NCBI RefSeq assembly: GCF_001006005.1
Contig: NZ_CP011254.1
Location: 3,100,001 to 3,164,000, forward strand
Origin: Serratia fonticola
GTDB lineage: Bacteria; Pseudomonadota; Gammaproteobacteria; Enterobacterales; Enterobacteriaceae
DNA: 64,000 bases
Reading direction: 5' to 3'
In this document: positions 36,429-45,264 of the stretch, piece by piece
Position numbering within the stretch: position 1 is the first letter of the stretch
Layout of the letters: each line of letters starts with the position of its first letter
Notes under the pieces: generated by a model
What the model was told of the DNA's origin: nothing
The model's input: the letters and a program-made list of their open reading frames with translations, nothing else
The model's database searches: none
Translations under genes and position numbers: made by a program

Positions 36429-36466
36429 AAGGTACGGCACTACGGATGGTGTCGTACCTTTCCTTT
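36429..36466 (+). terminator. intrinsic terminator of the peptide gene
   Basis: AAGGTACGGCAC / GTGTCGTACCTT, a 12-bp stem with one mismatch and an 8-base loop, followed by TCCTTTTC. Confidence 0.85.
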
Positions 36467-36708
36467 TCACCCCCATATTCTCTTCTTCTTTCTGCGATTA
36501 TTTATAGCAATTATCCCCGCGACGAAAGCTATCCTTTATCTGTAGTTTGTGATCTCAGCATCAAACCCCCTGAACAATGTTGAACGTATGTTATCGGTTT
36601 GTTATGTTAATTTTCTGGCGGATGCCCACATTGCCGCAGCTATCGGGGCATGCTGCTCAGTACGATAAGCCTGTTCTCTTTTGTTACTTATGTTTCAAGG
36701 GGTTAATC

Positions 36709-37623
36709 ATGGTGGTTGCTACCCGGCTCGCTGATGCCAGTTTTGAACAGTGGTTAGGCCAAATCAATTCTGCCTGTGGCCGGTTTTGTGCCAAAACCCT
36801 GGCACCTGGGTTTGCCGGTGCGATCCAGGAGTTCCACACCCATGCATTACGCCTGAGCGTAGTCGATGCTGCCCAGACCCGGCTTTACCGCACCCGCCGC
36901 GAAGTAGAGCAAAGTGACGGTTGCCACTTTTTTACCGTATTCCAACTGCGTGGCCAGTCGGTTATGGAGCAGGGCGATCGGCAGGCGGTGCTGTCTGCCG
37001 GGGATATCACCCTGATTGACGCCGCGCAGCCCAGCAGCTTTACCTACCAACAGGGTTCCCGCCAGTTATCACTGTTGCTGCCGCGTAGTTATCTCGAGCA
37101 GCAGCTGCGTTTTACCGATCTGCCCTGTGCGCGGCGTATTGCCGCCGATAACGCAGTGGCTAAACTCAGCCAGCAGTTAGTGTTGGGCAGTATGCAGAAT
37201 ACGCAGATGAGCCGCCTGGAGAGCGAAGCGGTGCTTAACGCCGTGGCCACCTTGTTACAACCTGCCTTGATGGAGCAAGACGAGGGGCAAGATAGCCATG
37301 AGCGCATTTTTACCCGTTCGCTGGCGTTTATCGATCAGCATATTCAGTCCGAACAGCTGCGCCCAGAATGGGTTGCCAGTGAAATCGGCGTCTCCGTGCG
37401 TAGCCTGTACCGGCTATTTGCCCGCAAGGGGCTGGTGGTGGCGCAGTACATTAAAAACCGTCGTCTGGATCTCTGCGCCCAGGTTTTGCGCCAGGCCAAG
37501 GAGCGGCAAAAGCTGGCCAATATTGGTTATGACTGGGGATTTACCGATCACAGCCATTTCTCCACCGCCTTCAAAGCCCGTTTTGGCGTCTCACCGAGCG
37601 CGTACCGCAAGCAGTATCTGTAA
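36709..37623 (+). CDS. feaR: AraC-family activator FeaR
   Basis: A 304-residue activator matching E. coli FeaR (301 residues), which turns on tynA and feaB in response to the aldehyde made from aromatic amines. The N-terminal sensor domain has the AGDITLIDAAQPS segment; two C-terminal helix-turn-helix motifs include VASEIGVSVRSLYRLF and the recognition block WGFTDHSHFSTAFKARFG. The ATG at 36709 follows AAGGGG by 6 bases. It is codirectional with tynA, with two FeaR-like sites between them. Confidence 0.93.
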   Translation: MVVATRLADASFEQWLGQINSACGRFCAKTLAPGFAGAIQEFHTHALRLSVVDAAQTRLYRTRREVEQSDGCHFFTVFQLRGQSVMEQGDRQAVLSAGDITLIDAAQPSSFTYQQGSRQLSLLLPRSYLEQQLRFTDLPCARRIAADNAVAKLSQQLVLGSMQNTQMSRLESEAVLNAVATLLQPALMEQDEGQDSHERIFTRSLAFIDQHIQSEQLRPEWVASEIGVSVRSLYRLFARKGLVVAQYIKNRRLDLCAQVLRQAKERQKLANIGYDWGFTDHSHFSTAFKARFGVSPSAYRKQYL

Positions 37624-37650
37624 CCCCGCCTGGATGATTTGCCAGCAGAT

Positions 37651-37666
37651 TGTCAGGAGTGGCAAA
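37651..37666 (+). promoter_or_regulatory. FeaR-like site 1 ahead of tynA
   Basis: TGTCA-GGAGTGGC-AAA, an exact fit to the remembered TGKCA-N8-AAA motif. Confidence 0.6.
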
Positions 37667-37671
37667 TCGGA

Positions 37672-37687
37672 TGGCAAGCACAACAAA
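37672..37687 (+). promoter_or_regulatory. FeaR-like site 2 ahead of tynA
   Basis: TGGCA-AGCACAAC-AAA, another exact fit, 21 bases (two helical turns) from site 1. Confidence 0.6.
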
Positions 37688-37790
37688 ATATCCCCAGTGA
37701 AGAGTTGCTATGGTGAATTGGGGCCCCGTAAAACGGGCTCATCACAACAACAACGGCGGTAATGTCTCTTTGATGGGTGACGGGGGAAAG

Positions 37791-40082
37791 ATGGTAGCTA
37801 ACACAACAACAATCAAAACCAAACGTCTGCCAGCGGCGATTGCGCTGGCGTTAGGCTTGCTGATCGGCGCGGGTTGGCAGACAGCGGCGTTGGCACATGG
37901 CGCTGCGGCACACATGGTTCCGCTGCAAAAAACGCTGGAGGAGTTTGGTGCCAGCGTGCAGTGGGATGACTACGCCCGCATGTTCGTTATCGTGAAAGAC
38001 GGCGCCTATGTGAAGGTCAAACCGGATAGCCGCGAAGCCATCGTTAACGGCAAGCCGCTGAGATTACAGGTGCCGGTGGTGTTCAAGGGTAAAACGGCCT
38101 ATATGTCCGACGAGTTTATCAACGAAGTGTTCCAATCCGGCCTGGATCAGACCTTTGCGGTGGAACATCGGGCCCATCCGCTAAATCCCTTGAGTGCGGC
38201 TGAGATTAACGCGGCGGTCGCTATCATCAAGGCGGCCCCGGAGTATAAAAACAACGTGCGCTTTACCGAAATCTCGCTGCGTGAACCGGAAAAAAGCCAG
38301 GTCTGGCAGTTCGTGCTAGGCGGTCGCGACGTACAGCAGCCCCGGCAGGCCGACATCACGCTGCTCGACGGGGTACACGTGATTGAAACCGTGGTCGATC
38401 TGCAACAGAAAAAAGTGCTGTCCTGGCAGCCGATCAAAGACGCTCAGGGAATGGTGCTGCTGGATGACTTCGCCAGCGTTCAGAGCATTATCAACGCCAG
38501 TAAAGAGTATGCCGAAGCCCTGAAGAAACATGGCGTTGCGGACCCGAGCAAAGTGATCACCACGCCGCTGACCGTTGGCTATTTTGATGGCAAAGATGGC
38601 CTGCAACAGGACCAACGCCTGCTGAAAGTGGTCAGCTATCTCGACGTTGGCGATGGCAACTACTGGGCTCATCCGATCGAAAACCTGGTAGCAGTGGTCG
38701 ACCTCGAACAGAAGAAAATCATCAAAATTGAAGAGGGGCCGGTGATCCCGGTGCCGATGAAGCCAACGCCGTATGACGGACGCGATCGTAAGGCCCCGAA
38801 AATCAAACCGTTGGATATTATTGAGCCGGAAGGCAAAAACTACACCATCACCGGCAACACCATCCACTGGCAGAACTGGGATTTCCACCTGCATCTGAAT
38901 TCCCGCGTCGGGCCGGTGATCTCAACCGTGACCTATAACGATAACGGCCGTAAGCGCAAGGTGATGTATGAAGGGTCGCTGGGCGGCATGATCGTGCCTT
39001 ATGGCGATCCGGACGTGGGCTGGTATTTCAAAGCCTATCTGGATGCCGGGGATTACGGCATGGGCACGCTAACCTCACCGATTGCTCTTGGCAAAGATGC
39101 ACCCCAAAACGCGGTGTTGCTGGATGAAACCATCGCCGATTACACCGGCAAGCCGACCGCTATTCCACGGGCCATCGCCATCTTTGAGCGTTACGCCGGG
39201 CCGGAGTACAAGCATCAGGAAATGGGGCAGCCGAATATCAGCACCGAACGCCGTGAACTGGTGGTGCGCTGGATCAGTACGGTAGGCAACTACGATTACA
39301 TCTTCGACTGGGTTTTCCACCAGAACGGCACCATTGGTATCGACGCTGGGGCAACGGGTATCGAAGCGGTGAAAGGGGTGAAAGCCAGAACCATGCAGGA
39401 TCCGACGGCCAAGCAGGATACGCAATATGGCACGCTAATCGATCACAACATTGTGGGCACCACCCATCAGCACATTTACAACTTCCGGCTGGATATGGAT
39501 GTGGATGGCGAAAATAACAGCCTGGTAGAGTTGAACCCGGATGTGAAGCCTAACGATCGGGGCGGCCCGCGCACCAGCACCATGCAGGTCGATCAGGTGA
39601 AGGTCACCACCGAACAGCAGGCGGCACAGAAATTCGATCCTTCCACCATCCGCTTGCTGAGCAACCCGAGCCGGTTGAACAAGATGGGTAACCCGGTTTC
39701 CTATCAGTTGATCCCGTATGCGGGCGGTACGCACCCGATCGCCAAGGGGGCCAATTTTGGCAAGGACGAATGGATTTACCACCGTCTGAGCTTTATGGAT
39801 CGGCAACTGTGGGTGACCCGCTATAACCCGAGTGAACGCTATCCGGAAGGCAAATACCCGAATCGCTCGATCCACGATACCGGGCTGGGCCAGTACACGG
39901 CGGACAATCAGCCGATAGACAACACCGACGACGTGGTCTGGCTCACCACCGGCACCACCCATGTGGCGCGAGCGGAAGAGTGGCCGATTATGCCAACCGA
40001 GTGGGTGCACGCCTTGCTCAAACCGTGGAACTTCTTCGATGAAACACCAACGCTGAATCTGAATGGGCAAAAGCAGCAGTAA
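37791..40082 (+). CDS. tynA: copper/TPQ primary amine oxidase
   Basis: A 763-residue periplasmic amine oxidase closely matching E. coli TynA (757). It converts phenethylamine, tyramine or tryptamine plus oxygen to the aldehyde, ammonia and hydrogen peroxide. The tyrosine that becomes topaquinone is Y501 in TVGNYDY; copper ligands include the histidines in HQHIYNF and the C-terminal THVARAEEWPIMP. Signal peptide to about residue 35, then the swinging N-terminal domain. The start at 37791 follows GGGGGAA; earlier in-frame starts overlap the promoter and FeaR sites. FeaB and FeaR are encoded alongside. Confidence 0.95.
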   Translation: MVANTTTIKTKRLPAAIALALGLLIGAGWQTAALAHGAAAHMVPLQKTLEEFGASVQWDDYARMFVIVKDGAYVKVKPDSREAIVNGKPLRLQVPVVFKGKTAYMSDEFINEVFQSGLDQTFAVEHRAHPLNPLSAAEINAAVAIIKAAPEYKNNVRFTEISLREPEKSQVWQFVLGGRDVQQPRQADITLLDGVHVIETVVDLQQKKVLSWQPIKDAQGMVLLDDFASVQSIINASKEYAEALKKHGVADPSKVITTPLTVGYFDGKDGLQQDQRLLKVVSYLDVGDGNYWAHPIENLVAVVDLEQKKIIKIEEGPVIPVPMKPTPYDGRDRKAPKIKPLDIIEPEGKNYTITGNTIHWQNWDFHLHLNSRVGPVISTVTYNDNGRKRKVMYEGSLGGMIVPYGDPDVGWYFKAYLDAGDYGMGTLTSPIALGKDAPQNAVLLDETIADYTGKPTAIPRAIAIFERYAGPEYKHQEMGQPNISTERRELVVRWISTVGNYDYIFDWVFHQNGTIGIDAGATGIEAVKGVKARTMQDPTAKQDTQYGTLIDHNIVGTTHQHIYNFRLDMDVDGENNSLVELNPDVKPNDRGGPRTSTMQVDQVKVTTEQQAAQKFDPSTIRLLSNPSRLNKMGNPVSYQLIPYAGGTHPIAKGANFGKDEWIYHRLSFMDRQLWVTRYNPSERYPEGKYPNRSIHDTGLGQYTADNQPIDNTDDVVWLTTGTTHVARAEEWPIMPTEWVHALLKPWNFFDETPTLNLNGQKQQ

Positions 40083-40089
40083 GCCAGGT

Positions 40090-40779
40090 TGAAGGAGTAG
40101 AGGAACAGCGAGCTCCGGCAATCTATTGATTATCCAGACGGGCGCAGCATGCAGCGCCCCTACGGTTTGGTTCTGTTGGCGTTTGTCAGCAGTATGCCAA
40201 AGAACGACTCCTGCACCTGAGCCTAACTCCGTACCAGCTCCCTCTCCCTGTGGGAGAGATTGAAGGAGTAGAGGAACAGCGAGCTCCGGCAACCTATTGA
40301 TTATCCAGACGGGCGCAGCATGCGCCCCTACGGTTTGGTTCTGTTGGCGTTTGTCAGCAGTATGCCAAAGAACGACTCCTGCACCTGAGCCTAACTCCGA
40401 ACCAGCTCCCTCTCCCTGTGGGAGAGATTGAAGGAGTAGAGGAACAGCGAGCTCCGGCAATCTATTGATTATCCAGACGGGCGCAGCATGCAGCACCCCT
40501 ACGGTTTGGTTCTGTTGGCGTTTGTCAGCGGTATGCCAAAGAACGACTCCTGCATCTGAGCATAACTCCGAACCAGCTCCCTCTCCCTGTGGGAGAGATT
40601 GAAGGAGTAGAGGAACAGCGAGCTCCGGCAACCTATTGATTATCCAGACGGGCGCAGCATGCGCCCCTACGGTTTGGTTCTGTTGGCGTTTGTCAGCAGT
40701 ATGCCAAAGAACGACTCCTGCACCTGAGCCTAACTCCGTACCAGCTCCCTCTCCCTGTGGGAGAGGGTTGGGGTGAGGG
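40090..40779. repeat. tandem array of four ~170-bp composite units
   Basis: Units start with TTGAAGGAGTAGAGG at 40090, 40260, 40428 and 40599. Each holds an A-type palindrome, a linker, and a B-type palindrome. Units 1 and 3 share AATCTATTG and the longer A centre; units 2 and 4 share AACCTATTG and a 3-base deletion in A, showing that a two-unit block was duplicated. The last unit ends with a full GGGAGAGGGTTGGGGTGAGG arm. Confidence 0.9.
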
Positions 40780-40811
40780 GAAGCAGCGATATCGGGTGAC
40801 GGCTAATAACA

Positions 40812-40839
40812 CAGGGGGCGAATGAGAATTCGCCCCCTG
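40812..40839 (-). terminator. feaB terminator hairpin
   Basis: CAGGGGGCGAA/TTCGCCCCCTG, 11-bp perfect stem with a TGAGAA loop, 24 bases past the feaB stop. Confidence 0.7.
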
Positions 40840-40862
40840 ACTATTTAACGGATGCAGAACGG

Positions 40863-42356
40863 TTAGTAACGAATACACACCGATTTGGACTCGGTATAAG
40901 CATCCAACCAGTCCGGGCCGAAATCACGGCCGCTGCCAGACTGCTTGAAGCCGCCAAACGGCATGTTGGCGTCGATTAACGTATGAGTGTTGACCCACAC
41001 TGTGCCCGCCTGAATGCGTGGCGTATAAGCCATCGCCGCTTGCAGGCTGGTGGTCCACAGGCTGGCCGTCAGGCCATAGTCGGTATCGTTGGCCTTCTGC
41101 AGCGCCTCCTCGGCATCCGCTACGCGGATCAGGTTGACGACCGGGCCAAACACTTCTTCCCGCGCCAGGTTCAGGCTGTCATCGGGATTGATCACCAGCG
41201 TTGGGGGAATATAGAAGCCTTGTAAATCAGGCCCGGCGGCACCGGTGATCAACTCGGCGTGTTTGTTGCGGGCATCATCCAGATAGGCGGCCACCTTGTT
41301 GCGGTGCTCTTTGGACACCAGCGGGTTGATCTGGGCGTTGCCATCCATCCCCGGCCCGACAGAAAGCGATTTCACTGCCTGCTCAAAACCGGCGACCAGT
41401 CGATCGTAAATCGGTGCTTCGATATAGATACGTGAGCTGGCGGCGCAGACCTGCCCCTGGTTGAGGAAGCTGCCGGCCATCAACCCTTCGATCACCTGTT
41501 GCAGATCGGCATCTTTCAGTACGATGGCCGGGTTTTTACCGCCCAGTTCTAACGTGACGCGGGTCAACCGATCCGCCGCCGCGCGTGCGATCCCTTTACC
41601 CACCGGCGTGGAGCCAGTAAAGCTCACTTTGGCGATCAGCGGATGTTCCGTCAGCGCCTTACCGCAGAGCGCTCCCTTGCCGGTCACCACGTTAAACACG
41701 CCCGGTGGCACACCAGCTTCGCTTGCCAGTTCCGCTATACGCAGCAGGGTAAGAGGCGTCGTTTCAGACGGTTTGATGACGATGGAACAGCCTGCGGCCA
41801 GGGCTGGCATTACCTTCCACATGCCAATCAGCAGCGGGAAGTTCCAGGGGACAATCCCGGCCACTACGCTGATTGGCTCCTTGCGGGTATAGACCTGATA
41901 TTTGGCTCCCGGTGGCATCGGAATGGAGACATCCAGGGTTTGGCCGACGATCTTGGTAGTCAGCCCAGCGGTGTAGCGCATCCAGTTCAGCGTGCAACCT
42001 ACTTCAAAGGCGCGGGAGATGTTGATGGATTTCCCCTGTTCCAGGGTTTCCAACTGGGCCAACTCCTCGGCGTGTTGCTCAACCAGATCGGCGAAGCGCA
42101 GTAAAATACGCTCACGTTCGGCGGGTAGGCGCTGTGCCCAAACGCCAGCGGTAAAGGCCTGATGGGCCGAGGTGACCGCCAGTTCCACATCGGCGGCGTT
42201 GGCATCGGCGGTGCAGGAGATTTGTTTGCCGTCGGCTGGGTTATAGACCGCCAACCGCGATTCGGCCTGTGAGGTTTGCCATTGGCCGTTGATATACAGG
42301 CCGTGCTGACGATCGAGGAAACGGACTACGCTGTCCAGTATGGTCACATTAGGCAT
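40863..42356 (-). CDS. feaB: phenylacetaldehyde dehydrogenase
   Basis: A 497-residue NAD-linked aldehyde dehydrogenase. The catalytic cysteine lies in GQVCAASSR and the general-base glutamate in [23 protein letters not shown] binds NAD. It oxidises phenylacetaldehyde and related aromatic aldehydes to acids, following TynA. Two FeaR-like sites lie upstream on the same strand. tehB and an indolepyruvate decarboxylase are encoded just upstream in the same direction, so indoleacetaldehyde could be another substrate. Confidence 0.92.
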   Translation of the reverse strand: MPNVTILDSVVRFLDRQHGLYINGQWQTSQAESRLAVYNPADGKQISCTADANAADVELAVTSAHQAFTAGVWAQRLPAERERILLRFADLVEQHAEELAQLETLEQGKSINISRAFEVGCTLNWMRYTAGLTTKIVGQTLDVSIPMPPGAKYQVYTRKEPISVVAGIVPWNFPLLIGMWKVMPALAAGCSIVIKPSETTPLTLLRIAELASEAGVPPGVFNVVTGKGALCGKALTEHPLIAKVSFTGSTPVGKGIARAAADRLTRVTLELGGKNPAIVLKDADLQQVIEGLMAGSFLNQGQVCAASSRIYIEAPIYDRLVAGFEQAVKSLSVGPGMDGNAQINPLVSKEHRNKVAAYLDDARNKHAELITGAAGPDLQGFYIPPTLVINPDDSLNLAREEVFGPVVNLIRVADAEEALQKANDTDYGLTASLWTTSLQAAMAYTPRIQAGTVWVNTHTLIDANMPFGGFKQSGSGRDFGPDWLDAYTESKSVCIRY

Positions 42357-42422
42357 ACGCCCTCCTAAGGGAATAAACGGATCGTTACCCTTAACAGTCT
42401 ATAGCGTTATGCCCAACGTGGT

Positions 42423-42438
42423 TTTCATCTGCCTGACA
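42423..42438 (-). promoter_or_regulatory. FeaR-like site proximal to feaB
   Basis: On the minus strand, TGTCA-GGCAGATG-AAA, an exact fit to TGKCA-N8-AAA. Confidence 0.6.
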
Positions 42439-42443
42439 ATCGG

Positions 42444-42459
42444 TTTGTACTGCGTGACA
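42444..42459 (-). promoter_or_regulatory. FeaR-like site distal to feaB
   Basis: On the minus strand, TGTCA-CGCAGTAC-AAA, 21 bases from the proximal site, the same spacing as at tynA. Confidence 0.6.
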
Positions 42460-42467
42460 CTTGCTGG

Positions 42468-43070
42468 CTATTTACGCGCCAGCAAGGTGGCGAAACGCAG
42501 TTTGATGCGGTTGCCCTCGGCATCTACGCGGTGCAGCTCGCCGGGGTTCTCGTTATATTTGATGATGTCCCAATCCTGATAATAGTCTGCTAACTCATCC
42601 GGTTTGAAGGTGAATGAGAAGGGCACCGTGCAGGGGTAATCTGGCGTATCCATGGCCGCGACGATCAGGTTGTAGCCACCTTTAACCGTGCTGTCTTGCA
42701 TATTGCGCACAATGTTTGGGATCTGCAGGCGATCCAGGAACATAAACACCACGGTAGACAGGATAAAGTCGTACTGGCCGCTAAAGCGATGAGTATTGAG
42801 ATCCTGCTCGCTGGCACTGATGTGTGAAAGCTGCTCGGTGGCTATGATCTGGTTTATCGCGGCGATCGACGCAGCGTTTTTGTCCCAGGCGGTGACATCA
42901 AAACCTTTCAGGTTGAGATACAGCGAATTGCGGCCGCTGCCGCAGCCCAGATCCAGCGTCTTGCCGGGCGCGATCAGTTTGGCTGCCTCAAGGACTTCGG
43001 AATGGGTGGCCGTCAGGGAGTATTTTTGGGTGTAGTAGTTATCTGGCTGGGTGGTCTGCTGATCCATCAT
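42468..43070 (-). CDS. tehB: tellurite-resistance methyltransferase TehB
   Basis: A 200-residue SAM-dependent methyltransferase. The SAM motif [15 protein letters not shown] lies near residues 38-52; [11 protein letters not shown] and the C-terminal [19 protein letters not shown] match E. coli TehB. It methylates tellurite and selenium compounds. No tehA is adjacent. The start is 43070 or the next codon, 43067. An NsrR-like site lies just upstream. Confidence 0.9.
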   Translation of the reverse strand: MMDQQTTQPDNYYTQKYSLTATHSEVLEAAKLIAPGKTLDLGCGSGRNSLYLNLKGFDVTAWDKNAASIAAINQIIATEQLSHISASEQDLNTHRFSGQYDFILSTVVFMFLDRLQIPNIVRNMQDSTVKGGYNLIVAAMDTPDYPCTVPFSFTFKPDELADYYQDWDIIKYNENPGELHRVDAEGNRIKLRFATLLARK

Positions 43071-43085
43071 GGTGTTCCTCTATAT

Positions 43086-43108
43086 TTAATGTATATAAAA
43101 TACATCTT
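43086..43108 (-). promoter_or_regulatory. NsrR-like site ahead of tehB
   Basis: On the minus strand, AAGATGTATTT-T-ATATACATTAA. The left half matches 11/11 of the remembered NsrR half-site and the right half 7/11. It is 16 bases from the tehB start. Confidence 0.55.
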
Positions 43109-43196
43109 TAGTGGCCTTTTGCCTAGCCGTTGAGAGGAGCACAGTATACCCGTTCAGTTTGGCCTGGCGGTATCCCTGCGCCAGGCCCTGGTTTTA

Positions 43197-44876
43197 TCAG
43201 GCAATGCGCCTTGGATTGTGCAGCCCAAAGTTAAAGCTGTTGCAGCGGCGGCAGAACTCTTTCATCGCCGGTGGGGAATCCATCATCGGCAATTTCACCT
43301 CGATAAACGCCAACTGGTCCTGACGCGAAGCCTGCTCCAGTGCCATCTCCAGCTGTTGGCTGGTTGCTACCGCGACGCAAAACGCCTGAGTCTGCGGGCT
43401 TAGCACCGCCGGGAGTTTGGCGTAATCCCACGAGCCGATATCGTTATAAGACGACGTTTCGCCAAGGATATAGCGCTCAATGGTGTAACCGTCGTTATTG
43501 ATCAGAAAGACGATCGGCTTTTGCTCATGGCGTAACAGCGTTGAGAGCTCCTGGGCGGTGAGCTGGAAGGAGCCATCACCAATAAACAGCAACTGCCGCC
43601 GTTGGGGGGCGGCCATCATCGTGCCGAGCAATGCCGGTAAGGTATAGCCGATCGACCCCCAAATCGGTTGGTTGACCACGGTAACGCCGTTTGGCATTCG
43701 CATGCCGCCGATCGCTGCACCAGAGGTGCCATTTTCAACGACCAGCACGTCATCCGCCTGAATAAAGCGCCGTATCCGCTGCCAGAAATAGTCCTGATCG
43801 AGCGGTTCGCTGCTTGGCTGCGCCAGTTTTTGCTGCGGTCCGGATAGTGGCTTCAGCGGCGGCTGGCTGGTGGCAGGAGCTTTCTCCAGTAGAGCTTGCA
43901 GCAGCTCGCTTGCCGTTACCGCAGGGTAGGAAACGTTATCCAGCTTCAGCGAAAAAGGCTGAATATCCACCACCGACTGCTCTGGGATCTGCTGGCTGAA
44001 ATAGCCGGTGGTGGAATCCACCAGGCGTACGCCAAAGCTGAGGATGCAATCTGATTGGGCCATCAGCTCAAACAACTCGGGGCGAGACAGATCGCCGTTG
44101 TAGCCGCTTTGCCAGCCCGGCGTGTTCTCTGAGATCGCACATTTTGCCGTGGGCATATTGGTCAACGGGATGGCGAATTTATCCGCCAGCGCTAACACCT
44201 GCGTTTGAAGTTGATATCGTTCGACCATCTGATCGATCAGGATGATTGGCCGTTTAGCACGGTTAATCCGTTCGAGCAGGGCTGCGCTGGCAAGCTGAAG
44301 ATGGCTGGCATCGCTGCTCGGTAAGCGATACGGGGCAGGATTATCGGCAACCTCAATTTCCACTTCACAAATGTCTGAGGGGAGCTGCAGATAAACCGGT
44401 TTCTTACGTTGCCAGGCGCAGGCGATGACCCGCGGGATCTCCGTTGCGGCATTTTCCGGGGTGATGAGCGCCTGCGCCACGGTGAACTGCCGGAAACAGT
44501 TCATCACGTTATCAAAATTGCCGTCTGCCAGGGAGTGGTGCAGCAGCGCATTGCCCTGCATGGCGTGCAGCGGTGGCGTACCCGCAATGCAAATCACCGG
44601 GGCCGATTCCGCATAGGCTCCGGCAATGCCGGAAAGGGCTGCCAGATCGCCCACGCCATAGGTGGTGATCAACGCCCCAGCGCCTTTGAGGCGGGCATAG
44701 CCGTCGGCGGCGTAAGCGGCGTTCAGCTCGTTACAGTTGCCAATGAATTCGCACTCTTGGTCATGCTCGATGGTTTCCAGTAGCGCCAGGTTGTAATCGC
44801 CGGGCACGCCGTAGATGCGATCCACTTTCAGGGCGCGCAGCTGTTGCAGGATGAATGAACCTATGGTGATCCTCAT
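43197..44876 (-). CDS. ipdC: indolepyruvate/2-keto-acid decarboxylase (ThDP)
   Basis: A 559-residue thiamine-diphosphate enzyme of the pyruvate/indolepyruvate decarboxylase group. The activating glutamate is in NELNAAYAADGYAR, the HH pair in LLHHSLADGNF, and the ThDP motif runs GDGSFQ to INNDGYT. It decarboxylates an aromatic 2-keto acid to an aldehyde; with FeaB this could make indole- or phenylacetic acid. The start at 44876 was preferred: GGAG is 6 bases upstream and the N-terminus then has family length; 44894 is possible. Phenylpyruvate is an equally plausible substrate. Confidence 0.8.
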   Translation of the reverse strand: MRITIGSFILQQLRALKVDRIYGVPGDYNLALLETIEHDQECEFIGNCNELNAAYAADGYARLKGAGALITTYGVGDLAALSGIAGAYAESAPVICIAGTPPLHAMQGNALLHHSLADGNFDNVMNCFRQFTVAQALITPENAATEIPRVIACAWQRKKPVYLQLPSDICEVEIEVADNPAPYRLPSSDASHLQLASAALLERINRAKRPIILIDQMVERYQLQTQVLALADKFAIPLTNMPTAKCAISENTPGWQSGYNGDLSRPELFELMAQSDCILSFGVRLVDSTTGYFSQQIPEQSVVDIQPFSLKLDNVSYPAVTASELLQALLEKAPATSQPPLKPLSGPQQKLAQPSSEPLDQDYFWQRIRRFIQADDVLVVENGTSGAAIGGMRMPNGVTVVNQPIWGSIGYTLPALLGTMMAAPQRRQLLFIGDGSFQLTAQELSTLLRHEQKPIVFLINNDGYTIERYILGETSSYNDIGSWDYAKLPAVLSPQTQAFCVAVATSQQLEMALEQASRQDQLAFIEVKLPMMDSPPAMKEFCRRCNSFNFGLHNPRRIA

Positions 44877-45264
44877 TGATTGCTCCACATTCACGTCAAT
44901 TTATTGTTATTTAACCGCGCGCAGCAGGGAACGGCTGGCGATGTCGCGTGGTTAATCGTTGAAAATGCGAGTCGCTTGTAGGGCGTCAGCATTAACAGTT
45001 GGTGAAAGTGGCGGCTTGTTCAAGCTGAGCGGGTTTGGGGGGAGGATTGCCTATCGTATCAAGGAGTTTACGACCCAAAAGGGGTAGCAGCAGCGGTTTT
45101 CGCAAGGGGCGGTACTTTTCTTGCATTGATTGCCGCTGGAAATTGCGGCAAGGGCAGAAGCGAAAAGCCAGACGGGTACTTTCCGCCATCTTCACTTCTC
45201 TCCTGGCTGGGCGTCAATTTTTCGCTACGCCAGGAGGAAGAAATTTAAAGTGGGAGAGTGGCGC
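44877..45264. other. gap between ipdC and yqgA
   Basis: A 388-base gap with no convincing gene. It should hold the ipdC promoter. A GC dyad at 45203-45238 (CTCCTGGC/GCCAGGAG, 20-base loop) may end yqgA transcription. Confidence 0.5.

Noticed and set aside
39435..40631. A 398-codon open frame antisense to the 3' end of tynA and running into the repeat array
   Set aside because: It reads the complement of tynA and then repeated peptide from the array; tynA has intact catalytic residues and the frame has no family.
34781..40779. Possible CRISPR arrays
   Set aside because: Repeats are 168-178 bases, directly abutting, with no unique spacers and no cas genes.
44992..45195. A 67-codon frame in the ipdC-yqgA gap
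   Set aside because: No convincing start context or family, composition like noncoding DNA, partly over a GC dyad.
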